From contig WJXW01000003.1 of NCBI GenBank assembly GCA_015832175.1, positions 1,178,001 through 1,242,000 on the forward strand: a DNA stretch of 64,000 nt, written 5' to 3'. The position numbers and the translations under genes were made by a program. This document shows positions 1 through 9,968 of this stretch, piece by piece. The DNA is from Paraphaeosphaeria minitans. Its lineage: Eukaryota > Ascomycota > Dothideomycetes > Pleosporales > Didymosphaeriaceae. Numbering within the stretch: position 1 is the first letter of the stretch; every line of letters starts with the position of its first letter. The notes under the pieces are model-generated. The model had not been told where the DNA came from and made no database searches. It worked only from the letters and a program-made list of their open reading frames with translations.

Positions 1-2835
1 TCCTAGTAGTCCGTATTCGAATGCTTGACCTAGCCGGAACTGCGAGAACTTGTACCCAAGCTCAGCAGCCTGCTTGAAGAGCGAGAATGCGTAGGGTTCG
101 TCGCGCATGATCCGCTCACTGCCAGTCTGTGCCTCGTAAAGTAAGCCGAGTTCGTGCAGCGCATGTGGGTTGTCCTCGTCGGCGTGATCAGCAGCTCGCT
201 TGAGCATGTTCACAGCTTCGCCTAGATGTCTTTGCTGCCCGAGCAAGCCCTTCAGCAAGATCATGCCCATCTTGTACATGGCAGGCGGGTCGCCCAAAGC
301 AGCGGCTCGTCGATACCATTGCACAGCCTTCAGAGGGTCTTTCTTTGTTCCTCCACCCTCTTCATGGCCCATTTCGCAACATACGGCTGTCCGGTATGCT
401 GCAGCGGGATGACCGGCCTTTGCAGCGGATTGGTACAACGTGAAGGCCTCTTTCGTGTCGGCCTGCAGACCGAGCAGCCCTTGCCCATAGCAGTCGGCGA
501 GATAGAACATGGCATCTGGTGAGCCGGTGGAACATAGCTTTTTGACAATCTTGTACGCTTCGTTGATGAACCTTTCACGATTCTTGTTCTTCGTACGATT
601 GTCGGCAGTGCCACCTTCATCTGCGAGCACAGTGGCTGCTTCCACAAGCTTCTTCGCTAGCAGAAGCCCATGCTTCGGGTCCTGCGGATTACTGGCCCAA
701 GTCTTCTTCAGGCGATTGAGTTCGTCGTGCGTTACAGGGTGTTTTACAGAGCCAGTCCGTTGAATTTGAGCAGGCCCACCCGGCTGAATGCTATATCCGT
801 TTGGTGCTACTTCAGAGTTGTACTGTCGCACAGGTGGCGGTTTCGCCGCTTGGGCTGACGGTGTTTGTGAGCTCTGCTGTTGCATCAGGCCGGGGCGGAA
901 AGGGGCCGGATGCGCCGGTAACGCATCAGGATTGGTAGGCTGGGTCATTCCCGGTCGGCGACCTAGCGGATCGCTGGGAACTCTTCCTGGCGCAGGAGCT
1001 GCCGTTCCAGGTCGCTGAATTGGATTTCCAGATCCCATCGGTGAGACGTTTCTTATAGCGTTGGGTGGAGGCTCAGAGTAGGTTGTGTCGTCGGAGTACA
1101 CGCGCTGCGGTCCCGGAGGTGGCCTTCCGTATCTAGGATCAGAGTTTGAAGGCGGGCCTGGGTCATAGCCAGGACCGGGTGTTGCCCTGTCCATGGTCAT
1201 GCCTCTAGGAGGAGGGCCTCTACCACGCGGTCCACTCGGCAACCCATTGGGCTGGTATGGGGCGTGTTCTGAGGGCATACTGGGCATCGGAGGGGCGTCT
1301 GCCGCCATTGCGTGAGCGTTATACTGGCCGTGCAGATCAGGCTGCGAACGGCTCGTTGCTGCATGCTGGTAAAAGTTGTTTGCTTGTGTATAACCAGCAC
1401 CTGCTGTTCGCGTCATGGTATCAGCAGGTGGCCTAGTAATAGGAGAAAGATGATTGTCCAGGGAATCGCCTCTCCGATGCCCGTTGGTCGGCTGCTGAAT
1501 CGCATCAAAATCAGGCATGTCAATCGAAGCTTTACTCTGACGATTTTCGCCATGGTAGTCATCATAAACAGTGTCTAGCGAGGCCTCGTGGGAGTATCTC
1601 GATTGATCATTGAAGTGAAACTGTGGCTGCTGCTGCTGTTGCTGGGGCACTATTGGAATTGGAGGCCTCTGATCGAAACCTTGCTGCGATCCATAGCTGT
1701 TCGACTTAGTTCCACCAGCGGTCGAGGGGCGCGGGGGCATATAAGTCGGCGAATCCGGCCCTTGGTATCCAACTGCGGGTCCAGGCTCTGTCCATTGTTG
1801 ACGGGGGTTTTCGTATCGTCTCTGGTTTCCAGGCCCAGGCACATTATGTGGCATCGTAGCTGACCGTTGGACAGTCGCAAACCCTTGCTGAGGCGGCGGT
1901 CCTCGATTGGGAGGCATGCGGTTTGGCGGCGGTCGCTGACCTCGCCCAGAACCCTCGTGGTGCCCGGAATCGTGTCGCTGCATGTCCGATGGCCCTCCTC
2001 TTCCCATTGGGGGTCCCCTTTGCTGCATCTGGGGAGGGCCTCGGCCTCTTCCTGGTGGCGGTCCCATTCCTCTACCTTGACCTGGATTGTCCGGACCAAG
2101 ATTCATCGATGCCATGGCTTCACCAATAGAGCCAGCCTTCGGATGCGGCTCTGCTTTTTGCGAAGGGAAGCTCGGGAACGGGTTGTCTTGGGGAATGGCA
2201 GAGGGTGAAGATGGCGCCATACGCGGACGTTCTCTCGCTGGTCGAGTCAGACGTGGTCAAGCACAGCGAAGTGGGCCTGACTGCAGTCCCTGGGTAGACG
2301 GTGTACCATGCTACAACTTACCAGCTGGAGGAGACCTCATGCCGCCCCGGCCCTGCACCGGAGGCGGAGGCCCGCGCTCGCGGCCCATTGGCGCTCGCGG
2401 GTCTCGTTGTTGCTGTTGCTGTTGCTGTTGCTGTCGGTGTTGCTGTCGCGGCAGCGGCTGGCGGTGCTGCCGGTCGTAGCCGTCCTGCGAAGGTCCTCGC
2501 TGCCTGGGCTGCTGGTTCACATCACCATATCCGCGCTGCTGGCCATGGTCCCAGCCACCACCTTGGTTGGGGTGACCGCCGTCCCATTGCTCGTACTGTC
2601 CCTGATCATAGCCGTAGTCGTCGTATTGCTGGTCGTACTGGGCGGCGTAGCCCGCGGGCTGTCGCGCCTGCTGCGGGGCACCCTGGTTGTAGTATTGCTG
2701 CTGTCGCGGTGGCTGCTGGTACTCATCGTCACATTGCTGTCGCAGCGGCTGCTGGTACTCATCATACTGCTGTCGCGGCAGCTGCTGGTACTCGTCGCCG
2801 TACTGCTGCCGCTGCTGTTGTCGTTGGTAGGCCAT
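1..2835 (-). CDS. SKT5/CHS4: Chitin synthase activator, Skt5/Chs4-like Sel1-repeat protein (3' end cut by window)
   Basis: Two exons on the minus strand: 2835-2322 and 2237 to beyond position 1, with an 84-nt intron (2321-2238; donor GTAAGT, acceptor CAG, phase 1). I followed the frame by hand to the window edge without a stop; 917 residues are visible. The first in-frame ATG is at 2835 (MAYQRQQQ); the upstream candidate at 2994 is GTG. Residues 1 to about 640 are low-complexity, rich in Gln, Pro, Gly and Arg, with a poly-Gln tract and YDEYQQ-type repeats. From about residue 735 come Sel1-type repeats, for example AMFYLADCYGQGLLGLQAD and LGYKFSQFRLGQAFEYGLLG at the edge. In yeast Skt5 recruits and activates chitin synthase III at the bud neck; the filamentous homologues act in septum and wall chitin synthesis. 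The family is clear from the Sel1 block plus the disordered N-terminus. The C-terminus, including any CaaX prenylation box, is not visible. Confidence 0.93.
2238..2321 (-). other. Intron of Skt5/Chs4-like gene
   Basis: An 84-nt intron starting GTAAGTTG and ending GACCAG on the minus strand. Without it the frame stops a few codons after the donor (PPAGKL then stop); with it the frame joins to a long Pro/Gln-rich exon. Confidence 0.85.
2401..2455 (-). repeat. CAG-type trinucleotide tract in coding sequence (poly-Gln)
   Basis: GTTGCT-type triplets on the plus strand encode about nine Gln on the minus strand inside the disordered N-terminus of the Skt5-like protein. A second Gln-rich stretch with repeated DEYQQ/RQQ units lies at 2690-2825. 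Confidence 0.8.
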
Positions 2836-4194
2836 TGGCGCAGGTACGCGGTGACGGCCGGCACCAAGGCTAGCAGTCGACGCAAAGAGTGTGCGCGGAG
2901 AAGGTGTGCACAAAGCACACTCAATTTCCCGGGCGATGGCCGCTGGAAGGGACAAGTAGCGACAGCAGGCGTTGATTTGAACAGTGTCCGTCACTGACTT
3001 GCAGCGGTGGTGTGGTTAGTTCCAGGTGTGGTGGTGGGGAGAAGCGCGTCGTTCGGAGACGCCATGTCCAATCAGCCAGCTACCACCTAAATAACGAGCA
3101 GCAGGGGTGAGCTTGAATAATAAACCAGCGGAAATACGAATGTGACCACTGACCAGCACCCCGTACCCACCAGGGGTTCGAATGAGCGTTATCCTCCAGG
3201 TTGTGTCCTGGCGTAGGCGGTAGGTAGGCTTTTCGAGCATTGGCAGCGCGACGTTTCAGACGCCACAGGGAAAGCTGGGATCGTCGACATGCCGACGACG
3301 GAGAACGAGGCTGGTTTCATCATGCAGCAAATCAGCGTCCACAAATGCCCGCCCTTGAAGCCTTCTAATGGCGGCCTCGCCTACTCTACCCGCCTTGTGT
3401 CCCTAGGAGCAAGCCAGCGACTCTTTCGAAGACTTCATTTAAAGCATCCACACGGCGGCCCGAGCCAGGCATGCGATCGAGATGACGAGACCGTGTCACA
3501 GTAACGAACTTGACTCCTGGACACTGGACGCTGGACGCTGGACACTGGACACTGGACTGGACACTGGACTGGACACTGGACTGGACACTGGACTGGACAC
3601 TGGACTGGACACTGGACTGGACACTGGACTGGACACTGGACTGGACACTGGGCACTGCACGCTGGACACTGCACGCTGGACAATGCACGCTGCACACTGG
3701 ACACCCCTTGCTTCCGATGTCCTGTGGTCGTGCCCTGCCAGACTCCAACGAGTTTCAGTTCTGCGCGTCGTTGTACGCTTTCGTTCGCGTCAGGCATCTT
3801 CTGCACGAGAGCCTTTGATCATCGTACGAGGACCCATTGGCAGCGGCTAGGACCCATTGACGGCGGCTTTGGTCCCTGATGATCCCTTCGACACGCCGTA
3901 CATTCCCCACCATACCGGCACATAGACTACCGCAGCCACAAAAGGTACTACCGTGCGTGACAGCTCCACCGTCACGTGCAAGGGGCTGCGCCACAAAGTG
4001 GATGAGGTGGTCTAACCGTAAGAGACTCAAGTCCATGTCTTCGGAACCATCGCGTGCTCATCCATCAACACCATCGCCATCGACTGCTGTCCATCGAGAT
4101 TTCATTCCAGCTCACTACACCCCTCGATTTTGCTTATCCACAGCGCAATTGCGTATCCGCTGTTCTCAACCAGCCACTCGGTTCATCCGTCGCC
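2836..4194. other. Divergent intergenic region between Skt5-like gene and CBP4
   Basis: This gap holds the 5' regions of two divergent genes. The open frames in it are short and either overlap the minisatellite at 3516-3703 or show no recognisable domain. Apart from that repeat I see no gene. Confidence 0.6.
3516..3703. repeat. Minisatellite, 12-bp core unit
   Basis: The core (about 3548-3655) is roughly nine near-perfect copies of a 12-bp unit, GACACTGGACTG. It is flanked on both sides by related 9-bp variants such as CTGGACGCT and CTGCACGCT. Because 12 is a multiple of three, open frames pass through it as tetrapeptide repeats (TGLD), which I regard as artefacts. Confidence 0.95.
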
Positions 4195-4762
4195 ATGCCG
4201 GGCGCAGGGACGTACATCAAGGCCATCGGAGCGTGCGCAGCCCTCGACACCCTTCGGATGTTCGGCCGTTAACAGTTGACAGCGGCGCCGCTCTAATCAT
4301 AGGTGGACCAGCGCTCGTCTGGTACGTGTCACCGACAGAAGAAGAAATCTTCAAGGTGGGTTTCCGAAATCAAGCCTGCACAAGTATTTGCCACGTGCTT
4401 CGACCTTTCAGACGCTTCTGTCTCGTAAGGCAACAATGAATCAAAGCTCTAACTTGGCCGTCTTCTAGAAATACAACCCAGACCTCCAGAAGCGAGCCCT
4501 AGCTCAGCGTGAGTCCCGGCAGCAGGACTTCGACGATTTTGTCACGCATTTGAAGGAGGCGGCAAAGTCAGACAAACCCAGTACGCCCCGTGCCCTCACA
4601 CCAAAATTGCAGCACTAACCACGATGTACAGTTTGGATCGCACAGAAGGAGATGGATCAGAAGCGCGCTTTGGAAAAGAACCAGCGTTTGAGGGACGATC
4701 AAGCCAACTTCATCGCGGAGGCGGAGAGGCGACGAGCAGAGATTCGGTCGAGTTCGCAGTAA
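4195..4762 (+). CDS. CBP4: Cbp4-like mitochondrial cytochrome bc1 assembly factor
   Basis: Four exons: 4195-4232, 4283-4355, 4469-4580 and 4632-4762, giving 117 residues. Introns are 50, 113 and 51 nt; the last has a CACTAAC branch-like site, and all phases agree. The protein starts [20 protein letters not shown], a membrane anchor, followed by [29 protein letters not shown], then [18 protein letters not shown] and a charged helical tail ending RSSSQ. This order is the Cbp4 pattern. In yeast Cbp4 sits in the inner mitochondrial membrane, binds newly made cytochrome b with Cbp3-Cbp6, and helps complex III assembly. The length fits the family (roughly 110-170 residues). The first exon is only 38 nt, so automatic predictors may miss it. 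Confidence 0.88.
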
Positions 4763-5088
4763 AAGAGTCGATATATCGTACATGCTGGCTTTCAAATCTG
4801 TATATTGGTGTATATCAACTTTTAGTTTCTTCGCTCTTCTACTTGGCCTCTTTGCCCGTGCCCGGCTCTTGCGAACTGAGTACATTCGTGGATGTATTTT
4901 CCCCATCTTGTATCGACTGACGCAGTATTCCCGTGGCTGACGCAGACTGTTCTCGAAAGTTTCGATCGGAATGGGAAAGAACCTTTCAGTCCTACACATC
5001 AGACGATCAGCGCCTGTCGCTTTCCGTTGTGTTTGCCCCCCACTCAACAGTCAACACCACCGCCATCCCACACTCATCTCAACCCATC

Positions 5089-5151
5089 ATGTGCAAACTT
5101 ATCAGGCTGACCTTCGCCTGCGGTCACACACAGCTTTCCTTATCCTCCCGC
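5089..5151 (+). other. Possible start exon or remnant, MCK...CGH motif
   Basis: The ATG at 5089 opens a short frame beginning MCKLIRLTFACGHTQ and reaching a GTAAGT-like donor at 5152. Short N-termini of the form MCK-x-x-C-G-H recur in uncharacterised fungal proteins (general impression, not checked). I could not find a downstream exon in phase, so this may be a fragment or chance. Confidence 0.2.
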
Positions 5152-5519
5152 AGTAAGTTGGCCTCCCACCGTTCCATAAACACACGGCATTGCTCCCAGA
5201 CCAATAATACTGCAGCATGATCCGGCTTCGAACGATTCACTTCCCGCAAACGCTAATCTCGTCTTTGATTGGTCGGGCATGCCAGACCAAGTCACTTCCA
5301 CTCTTCACCTGCACACTTTCTCCCTCACTCTCACCATGCCTTTTGACTCGTATTGTGCCCTCAACACAATAGATGCTCCCAGCCTCTTGCTCTCGACGTT
5401 TGCGTTCCTGCGCGCATATTTAAACTTGAATTTCCCACTCTCGACGTCGCTCAACTTTTCTTCCACTTTGTCAACCCATCGCCTTTGCACAAAGACCTTG
5501 GAACTTTTCCTGCTACTGA

Positions 5520-5661
5520 AACCCTACACATACTATATCTCATTCAAATCAATCCACGCACCATATAACTCTATACATACTATACCTCTTTCAAACCAAG
5601 CCACGCACCATAACACCCTACACGTACTATACCGCTTTCAAATCAATCCACGCACCATAAA
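5520..5661 (+). repeat. Three tandem copies of a 47-bp repeat in the PHD gene leader
   Basis: The marker CCACGCACCA recurs at 5554, 5601 and 5648, exactly 47 bp apart. Each copy includes TACTATA-like, TTTCAAA-like and CCACGCACCATA segments. The last copy ends about a dozen bases before the ATG at 5674, so the array probably lies in the transcribed leader or core promoter. Confidence 0.9.
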
Positions 5662-5673
5662 TACATCGTGTCA

Positions 5674-6804
5674 ATGGCGCAACTCACTACCCTCCAAGCC
5701 GAGTGCGAGCACCGTCAGGACACGCCCGCTCAGGACTCGACCAATGCATCCAGCGACATTCAAGTCGCTATTGGTCAAGTTATTGAGCCTCAGATGGAGG
5801 TTTCAGACTCGCATTGGTCGCCATTGGTGTCCCCTGCAGAGGATGTTGCATTCGACTACGGCACTCCCAGCTTTGGTCTCTACCTCACCTTCACGAACCC
5901 ACCCGTTCCGGCAGTCACGTACCGCGTACAACTCAACACGTCCCTCGCCCAAGCCCAAAGCGACATGAAGCTCCTTGTCGCCAATGAGCTGATGAATGCC
6001 CAAGCGCGAGGCGTCGCAGAAGAACTGAAGCTCGATATCGACGTCCGCAAGATCGAAATCGACAACGAGAACGGTGCACTCCTGAGCTATGAGATTGTCA
6101 AGGGTACTTTCACTGAGGGACTATTCACCAGCATCATGGAGCGCGATGGCCGTGTGATCGACGGCGAGAGCTATACGAGGAACCTGCTCAAGAAGGCGGT
6201 CCAGGAGACCTCGATCGAGTCACCCAAGGATGCCTCGCCAGAGCAGGATGCTCCCACCTCCCTGGCTTCCGAGTCCCCCCGCGCAAACCGCATCGAGAGC
6301 CACCTCAAGACCTCCAAGGAGCAGCAGCCTACTCCGATCGCTCTGTATTCTCCCATCAAGAAGCGTGGCCGGGATGCTGACGATGCTACCCCGCCACCTT
6401 CAAAGAAGTTTCGCCCAGCTTCACCGGAGCCCACCCAGGACCCCGCAGACCAAGAAGTGATCTACTGCCGCTGCAAGCAGCCCGATGACGGTACGGACAT
6501 GCTGGGCTGCGATGGCGAGGCCTGCATCAACGGTGGCTGGGTCCATATAGACTGCTTCCCGGAGATCCAGTCGCCGCCCGTTGCCGACGACGGAGAGTCG
6601 ATGTGGCACTGTCCGGATTGCGATCCTACCGCTTTTGAGGTGGTCAAGAAGAAGACTACCAAGAAGGGCTCGGCGGTGAAGAGCGGTGCCGTGGAGAAGA
6701 AGACTACCCAGAAGGGCACGGCGGTGAAGAAAGGTGCCGTGGAGGAGAAGAAGAAGGACGGAAAGAAGGGCAGTGCGGCGAACAAGAGGAAGTTGATCCT
6801 CTAA
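5674..6804 (+). CDS. PHD-finger protein
   Basis: A single exon of 376 residues. The first ATG is at 5674 (MAQLTTLQAE); an apparent start two codons upstream is GTG. Residues about 50-150 hold an unassigned folded-looking segment (FDYGTPSFGLYLTFTNPP). The middle is Ser/Pro-rich with basic nuclear-localisation-like clusters (KKRGRD, PPSKKFRP). A PHD zinc finger spans about residues 262-316: CRC at the start, GCDGEAC, WVHIDCF and MWHCPDC, giving the C4HC3 ligand set and an ING-like spacing. The Lys-rich tail contains two imperfect repeats of KKTTxKGxAVKxGAVE. PHD fingers read histone H3 tails, often methylated Lys4; a chromatin role is inferred. I do not recognise a named orthologue. Confidence 0.88.
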   Translation: MAQLTTLQAECEHRQDTPAQDSTNASSDIQVAIGQVIEPQMEVSDSHWSPLVSPAEDVAFDYGTPSFGLYLTFTNPPVPAVTYRVQLNTSLAQAQSDMKLLVANELMNAQARGVAEELKLDIDVRKIEIDNENGALLSYEIVKGTFTEGLFTSIMERDGRVIDGESYTRNLLKKAVQETSIESPKDASPEQDAPTSLASESPRANRIESHLKTSKEQQPTPIALYSPIKKRGRDADDATPPPSKKFRPASPEPTQDPADQEVIYCRCKQPDDGTDMLGCDGEACINGGWVHIDCFPEIQSPPVADDGESMWHCPDCDPTAFEVVKKKTTKKGSAVKSGAVEKKTTQKGTAVKKGAVEEKKKDGKKGSAANKRKLIL

Positions 6805-7647
6805 GTGGGACGATTACGGTGAGCGTTGGACAGGTGGGCTGGCGGGCTGGCGGGTAAGATGACGAGGGCTCACGAAACTTGAGAGGAGTTTGACAGTGTG
6901 AGTACAATTGGTTATTGCTGATGATCGGTTGATCTGATTTGGGACCGTCCAAGCCCCAGACTAGCAGAGCACACTAGGTAGGACAGCTACAAATAAAACA
7001 TTAAAAAAAAACCACAATCATGTCCTGTGTAGTCGTGATGTTTATGCTTCAGATGTGGAGTTCTCCGCGCTGCACAACACCACTAGGTAGGTAGACCTGG
7101 AGACGCGACCCCCGGAACAAACCCCGTCCCACCTCACACGACATGCTCGTAAGCCTCTGCCGCAGCGTCGCGTTTCATCCCCCCACAACAACAAGACCAC
7201 CACCGTAAATAAACAACCTCTTCTGCGGCCTACACAAGCCATCCTGCATCTTGCCTACCTACTATGGTGCAGGTTCGACGAGGCTTCCCAGCAGTAGCGC
7301 GGAACCAATCGCCACAAGCCCCGTGTGACGGGTCGGAAGATGGGTCGCAGGGAGAATGTCTCGACCAGCACATCCAGTGCTACTGCAGGTGCGAGTATGC
7401 ATCTGCGTCCGGACGCGGGACGTTGCTAGACAACGAGACGCACCCATATCCACCAGTTCGGCCCCGCTCTCCCTCGCATGTGTTGTTGATATAACATCGT
7501 CACAGAGCGTGCTTGTTCCTTCTTGAGCATTGCTTGCTGTTGTCGTTGCTTGTAGGGGTCTTGCTGGATCCTGTTGCTTGTTACTTGCCAGAAGAAAAGA
7601 ACGACAAACAATGTTGACAAAGGCAGCCCTCGCGATGCTCTTTGCGG
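6805..7647. other. Intergenic, no supported gene
   Basis: Short frames on both strands (for example 7264-7494 plus and 7042-7242 minus) have no domain, membrane segment or clear splice partner. Part of this stretch could be 5' leader or a missed first exon of the next gene. Confidence 0.45.
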
Positions 7648-8343
7648 ATGAAGTGTGGGCGGTGTATGGGATTGGCGTCCAAAGGGACGTGTGCGTCGTG
7701 CGTTTCCACTCTGCTCTCGAGGATCATCAGAGGAAGATATTTACATGACCAGGGATGCCAGGCAGGACCCATGGGTGAAGCCGTAAAGCGAGAAGAAACA
7801 CCAGTGGTGTCCAGCTCCCGGGTACCCTCCTCCAATCCAACGCATTCGGTCTCACCTACCACAACAGACCCAGTGACAAACACCGACCAGCCCTCTGCCA
7901 CCGAGACGGTACCCTTCAACACGCCCTTCCCGACTGGCGCCCACTCATCACCAACCGTCCCCCCTGCCATCTCCTCACAATCAGCAGAGTCCCCCAATCA
8001 ACTCGATTCCGGCGTGAAGATAGGCATCGCCGTACTGGCCGCCATGTTCTCCCTCGCGCTCCTCGCCTTCCTCCTCGAATCATGCTATCTTCGTCCTCGC
8101 CGCCGGGAAAAGGCGCTGCAGCGCGCTGTACAAGAGGTCGAGAACGGGGAGCGAGTGGAACGCGCGCTGACGGAGCTCAAAGGCAGTCAAGAGATAGTGG
8201 TGTTGGAGAGCAGGGTGTCGATTCACTTTGATGATGGGGATGACGGGTATCGAGGGGAGGAGAGCGAGGGTGAGGGTGAAGGGTGGGAGAGAGGGAGAAG
8301 GGGTGGGAGGAACGGGATGAGTTTGGCGAGGAGGGAGTACTGA
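7648..8343 (+). CDS. Single-pass membrane protein with Ser/Thr/Pro-rich ectodomain
   Basis: The frame from ATG 7648 gives 231 residues. Residues about 50-120 are rich in Ser, Thr and Pro (likely O-glycosylated). Residues about 124-146 form one strong membrane segment (VKIGIAVLAAMFSLALLAFL), followed by the stop-transfer cluster RPRRREK and a charged cytoplasmic tail with Glu/Gly/Arg repeats. This is the layout of fungal wall-sensor or mucin-like type I proteins, but no WSC or other named domain is visible. The N-terminus is uncertain. An alternative exon, ATG 7611 to 7661 spliced to 7762, is in phase and would give an N-terminus like a signal peptide; a start at ATG 7771 is also possible. Confidence 0.55.
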   Translation: MKCGRCMGLASKGTCASCVSTLLSRIIRGRYLHDQGCQAGPMGEAVKREETPVVSSSRVPSSNPTHSVSPTTTDPVTNTDQPSATETVPFNTPFPTGAHSSPTVPPAISSQSAESPNQLDSGVKIGIAVLAAMFSLALLAFLLESCYLRPRRREKALQRAVQEVENGERVERALTELKGSQEIVVLESRVSIHFDDGDDGYRGEESEGEGEGWERGRRGGRNGMSLARREY

Positions 8344-8707
8344 AAGGAAGATGGACCGTCTGGTATACGTAGGTGGGGTTCTCATGCGGAATGATGGTGT
8401 ACGAGGCGGGACACGATGGCCACCGTGATGAGTGGTGTCAGAATGTGTAAGGTTCCAGTGTTTGAATGTGTATTCGGATGTGTTTGTAGCGTATTTGCAA
8501 TTGGAACAAAATTGGAACAAAGAGGTTTAATCCATCTTGCCGTTCTATCGCGTACTCATCTGGTTTACTGAAGTAGCTCCGTTTGCGCTGCCAAAACAAG
8601 TTGGTGCGCCTTCCCCAAAACGTGTCAGTTGGTTATTCACTTCAGCTGAGCGCCAACATATCTCACCTCTGCAACTCCCCACGAATTCCATATGCTCAGG
8701 GTATACA
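8344..8707. other. Intergenic, promoter region of the IFI6-like gene
   Basis: No coding signal. It ends in a pyrimidine-rich leader just before the ATG at 8708. Confidence 0.5.
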
Positions 8708-9315
8708 ATGGCAGCTCTCATCGAAGCCATCATCACCTGCCTCACCGGCTCCGAGCCGCGCGCTACAACCTACCACGAAAAGGAGCCCCTCGTCGACCCC
8801 TGCCAGCCACGCACCGCCGAAGAGGCCGCCTCGCGCGTCGTCCACGCCTTGCTCCAGGCAGACAAAGCCGGTCCCGACCTCAAGCGCACGCTCGACGAAA
8901 TCGTGGGCTCCTACGGCTGGACCGAGAAGATAGCAGAGCGGGTCCTCGTACAGCTCCATGTCGCCCTCCGCGAGGCTGAGAAGCTGCAGGGCCCGGTGAA
9001 GGAAGCCTACGACAAAGCGTGTTCGGCCGCGCTCGCAGTCGAGGGCTTCGTCAAGGAGCATCCTGTGTTCTTTACGGTCATCGCGCTAGGCGTGATCATC
9101 ACCATCGCACCCTGGGTGCTGGAGGCCCTTGGATTCGCAGAGTTGGGACCTCTGGAAGGTATGTTACCCTCAACATCAGAAGTCCATTTGATATGGCCTG
9201 ACGTGTATGTCAATCAGGCTCTTTCGCGGCGGCATGGCAGGCCCGCTACGCCGGCTTCGTGCCCAAGGGGTCGTTGTTCTCCTTCTTCCAGCGCTTGGGC
9301 ATGGTGTGGCATTGA
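8708..9315 (+). CDS. Small membrane protein, IFI6/IFI27-like fungal family
   Basis: Two exons, 8708-9158 and 9218-9315 (59-nt intron, donor GTATGT, phase 1), 182 residues. An amphipathic helical region (residues about 35-115) precedes a membrane segment at about 119-142 (HPVFFTVIALGVIITIAP). The second exon encodes a compact tail, GSFAAAWQARYAGFVPKGSL then FSFFQRLGMVWH. The Gly-rich hydrophobic core followed by GPLEGSFAAAWQ and VPKGSLFS resembles fungal proteins placed in the interferon-induced 6-16 (IFI6/IFI27) family; that assignment is from memory of the pattern. In animals such proteins act at mitochondrial or ER membranes; the fungal role is unknown. The exon junction is convincing because unspliced reading produces unrelated sequence. 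Confidence 0.75.
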
Positions 9316-9483
9316 ACACCATGTCCTGCACGACTCGAACAGGTGCGACGCCTGCCGTTCCCCCGAGGCGGTGAGGTGGCAAGGTACTTTTCTAAATCTA
9401 AGGACCATGGTTTTGGTCAGATGCTGGGGTCGGTGCGTGGGTCAGGACTCAGGGCGCGTCGACGGTACGAGTACTAGGTATGG

Positions 9484-9509
9484 TAGGTAGGTACCTAGGT
9501 ACCTACCTA
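9484..9509. repeat. 26-bp perfect palindrome
   Basis: A perfect inverted repeat with no loop, centred on CCTAGG and built from GGTA/TACC steps (TAGGTAGGTACC and its complement). The next base on each side does not pair. Confidence 0.9.
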
Positions 9510-9627
9510 TGACATCATACGTCGATGCGCTCTCCAGCATCGCGAACGACGCTGCGGCGGTGGGACATGGCGTATTTCGTAGCCAGACAGCGATTGTATG
9601 AAATCGGACGACAGTCAACTCACCATG

Positions 9628-9776
9628 GATACATTGACCGATACATTGACCGATACATGCCCCGATACATGCCCCGATGCATGCCCCGATACATTGACTG
9701 ATACATGCCCCGATGCATGCCCCGATGCATGCCCCGATACATTGACTGATACATGCCCCCATGCATGCCCCGATAT
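9628..9776. repeat. Minisatellite, 12-bp unit
   Basis: About twelve units of three related 12-mers: GATACATTGACC, GATACATGCCCC and GATGCATGCCCC, in a mixed order. The last unit is degenerate. Frames through it encode meaningless tetrapeptide repeats on both strands. Confidence 0.95.
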
Positions 9777-9968
9777 GCACACTCTAATAATGCATCTGTA
9801 CCTAGGGAAGGTGCAGTTGCCGTTGGGATTCCAACGGGCGCCCCACCGCGATGCGACCATGACGGAGCTTTCGGTGCTTTCGGCCCAGCCCTAGTCTACC
9901 TACCTGAACAACTGTTTTCCTAGCCACACGTTGGGTTGTCGCCTTGCCTCTGCTCATCAGAACTCGTC

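Larger units (their letters stand above)
4763..5673 (+). other. CBP4 3' flank and 5' region of the PHD gene
   Basis: The stretch is pyrimidine-rich near 5300-5660, as expected for a fungal 5' leader. A long frame over 5279-5968 has no domain and overlaps the PHD gene in another frame, so it is not annotated. The gap contains the 47-bp repeats at 5520-5661 and a doubtful small frame at 5089. Confidence 0.5.
9316..9968. other. Intergenic region with palindrome and minisatellite
   Basis: No gene seen. It contains the 26-bp palindrome at 9484-9509 and the 12-bp minisatellite at 9628-9776. Confidence 0.6.

Noticed and set aside
3160..3195. GGTTCGAAT, T-loop-like motif suggesting a tRNA
   Set aside because: No matching acceptor, D or anticodon stems could be folded around it.
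5668..5673. Start two codons upstream in the PHD gene, and the start at 2994 in the Skt5-like gene
   Set aside because: Both are GTG codons; the first in-frame ATGs (5674 and 2835) are used.
5279..5968. 229-codon plus frame
   Set aside because: It overlaps the PHD gene in another phase, runs through the pyrimidine-rich leader and the 47-bp repeats, and shows only low-complexity sequence.
9442..9894. Frames with periodic Cys/Gly/Ile or Asp/Thr/Cys/Pro
   Set aside because: They are readings of the 12-bp minisatellite.
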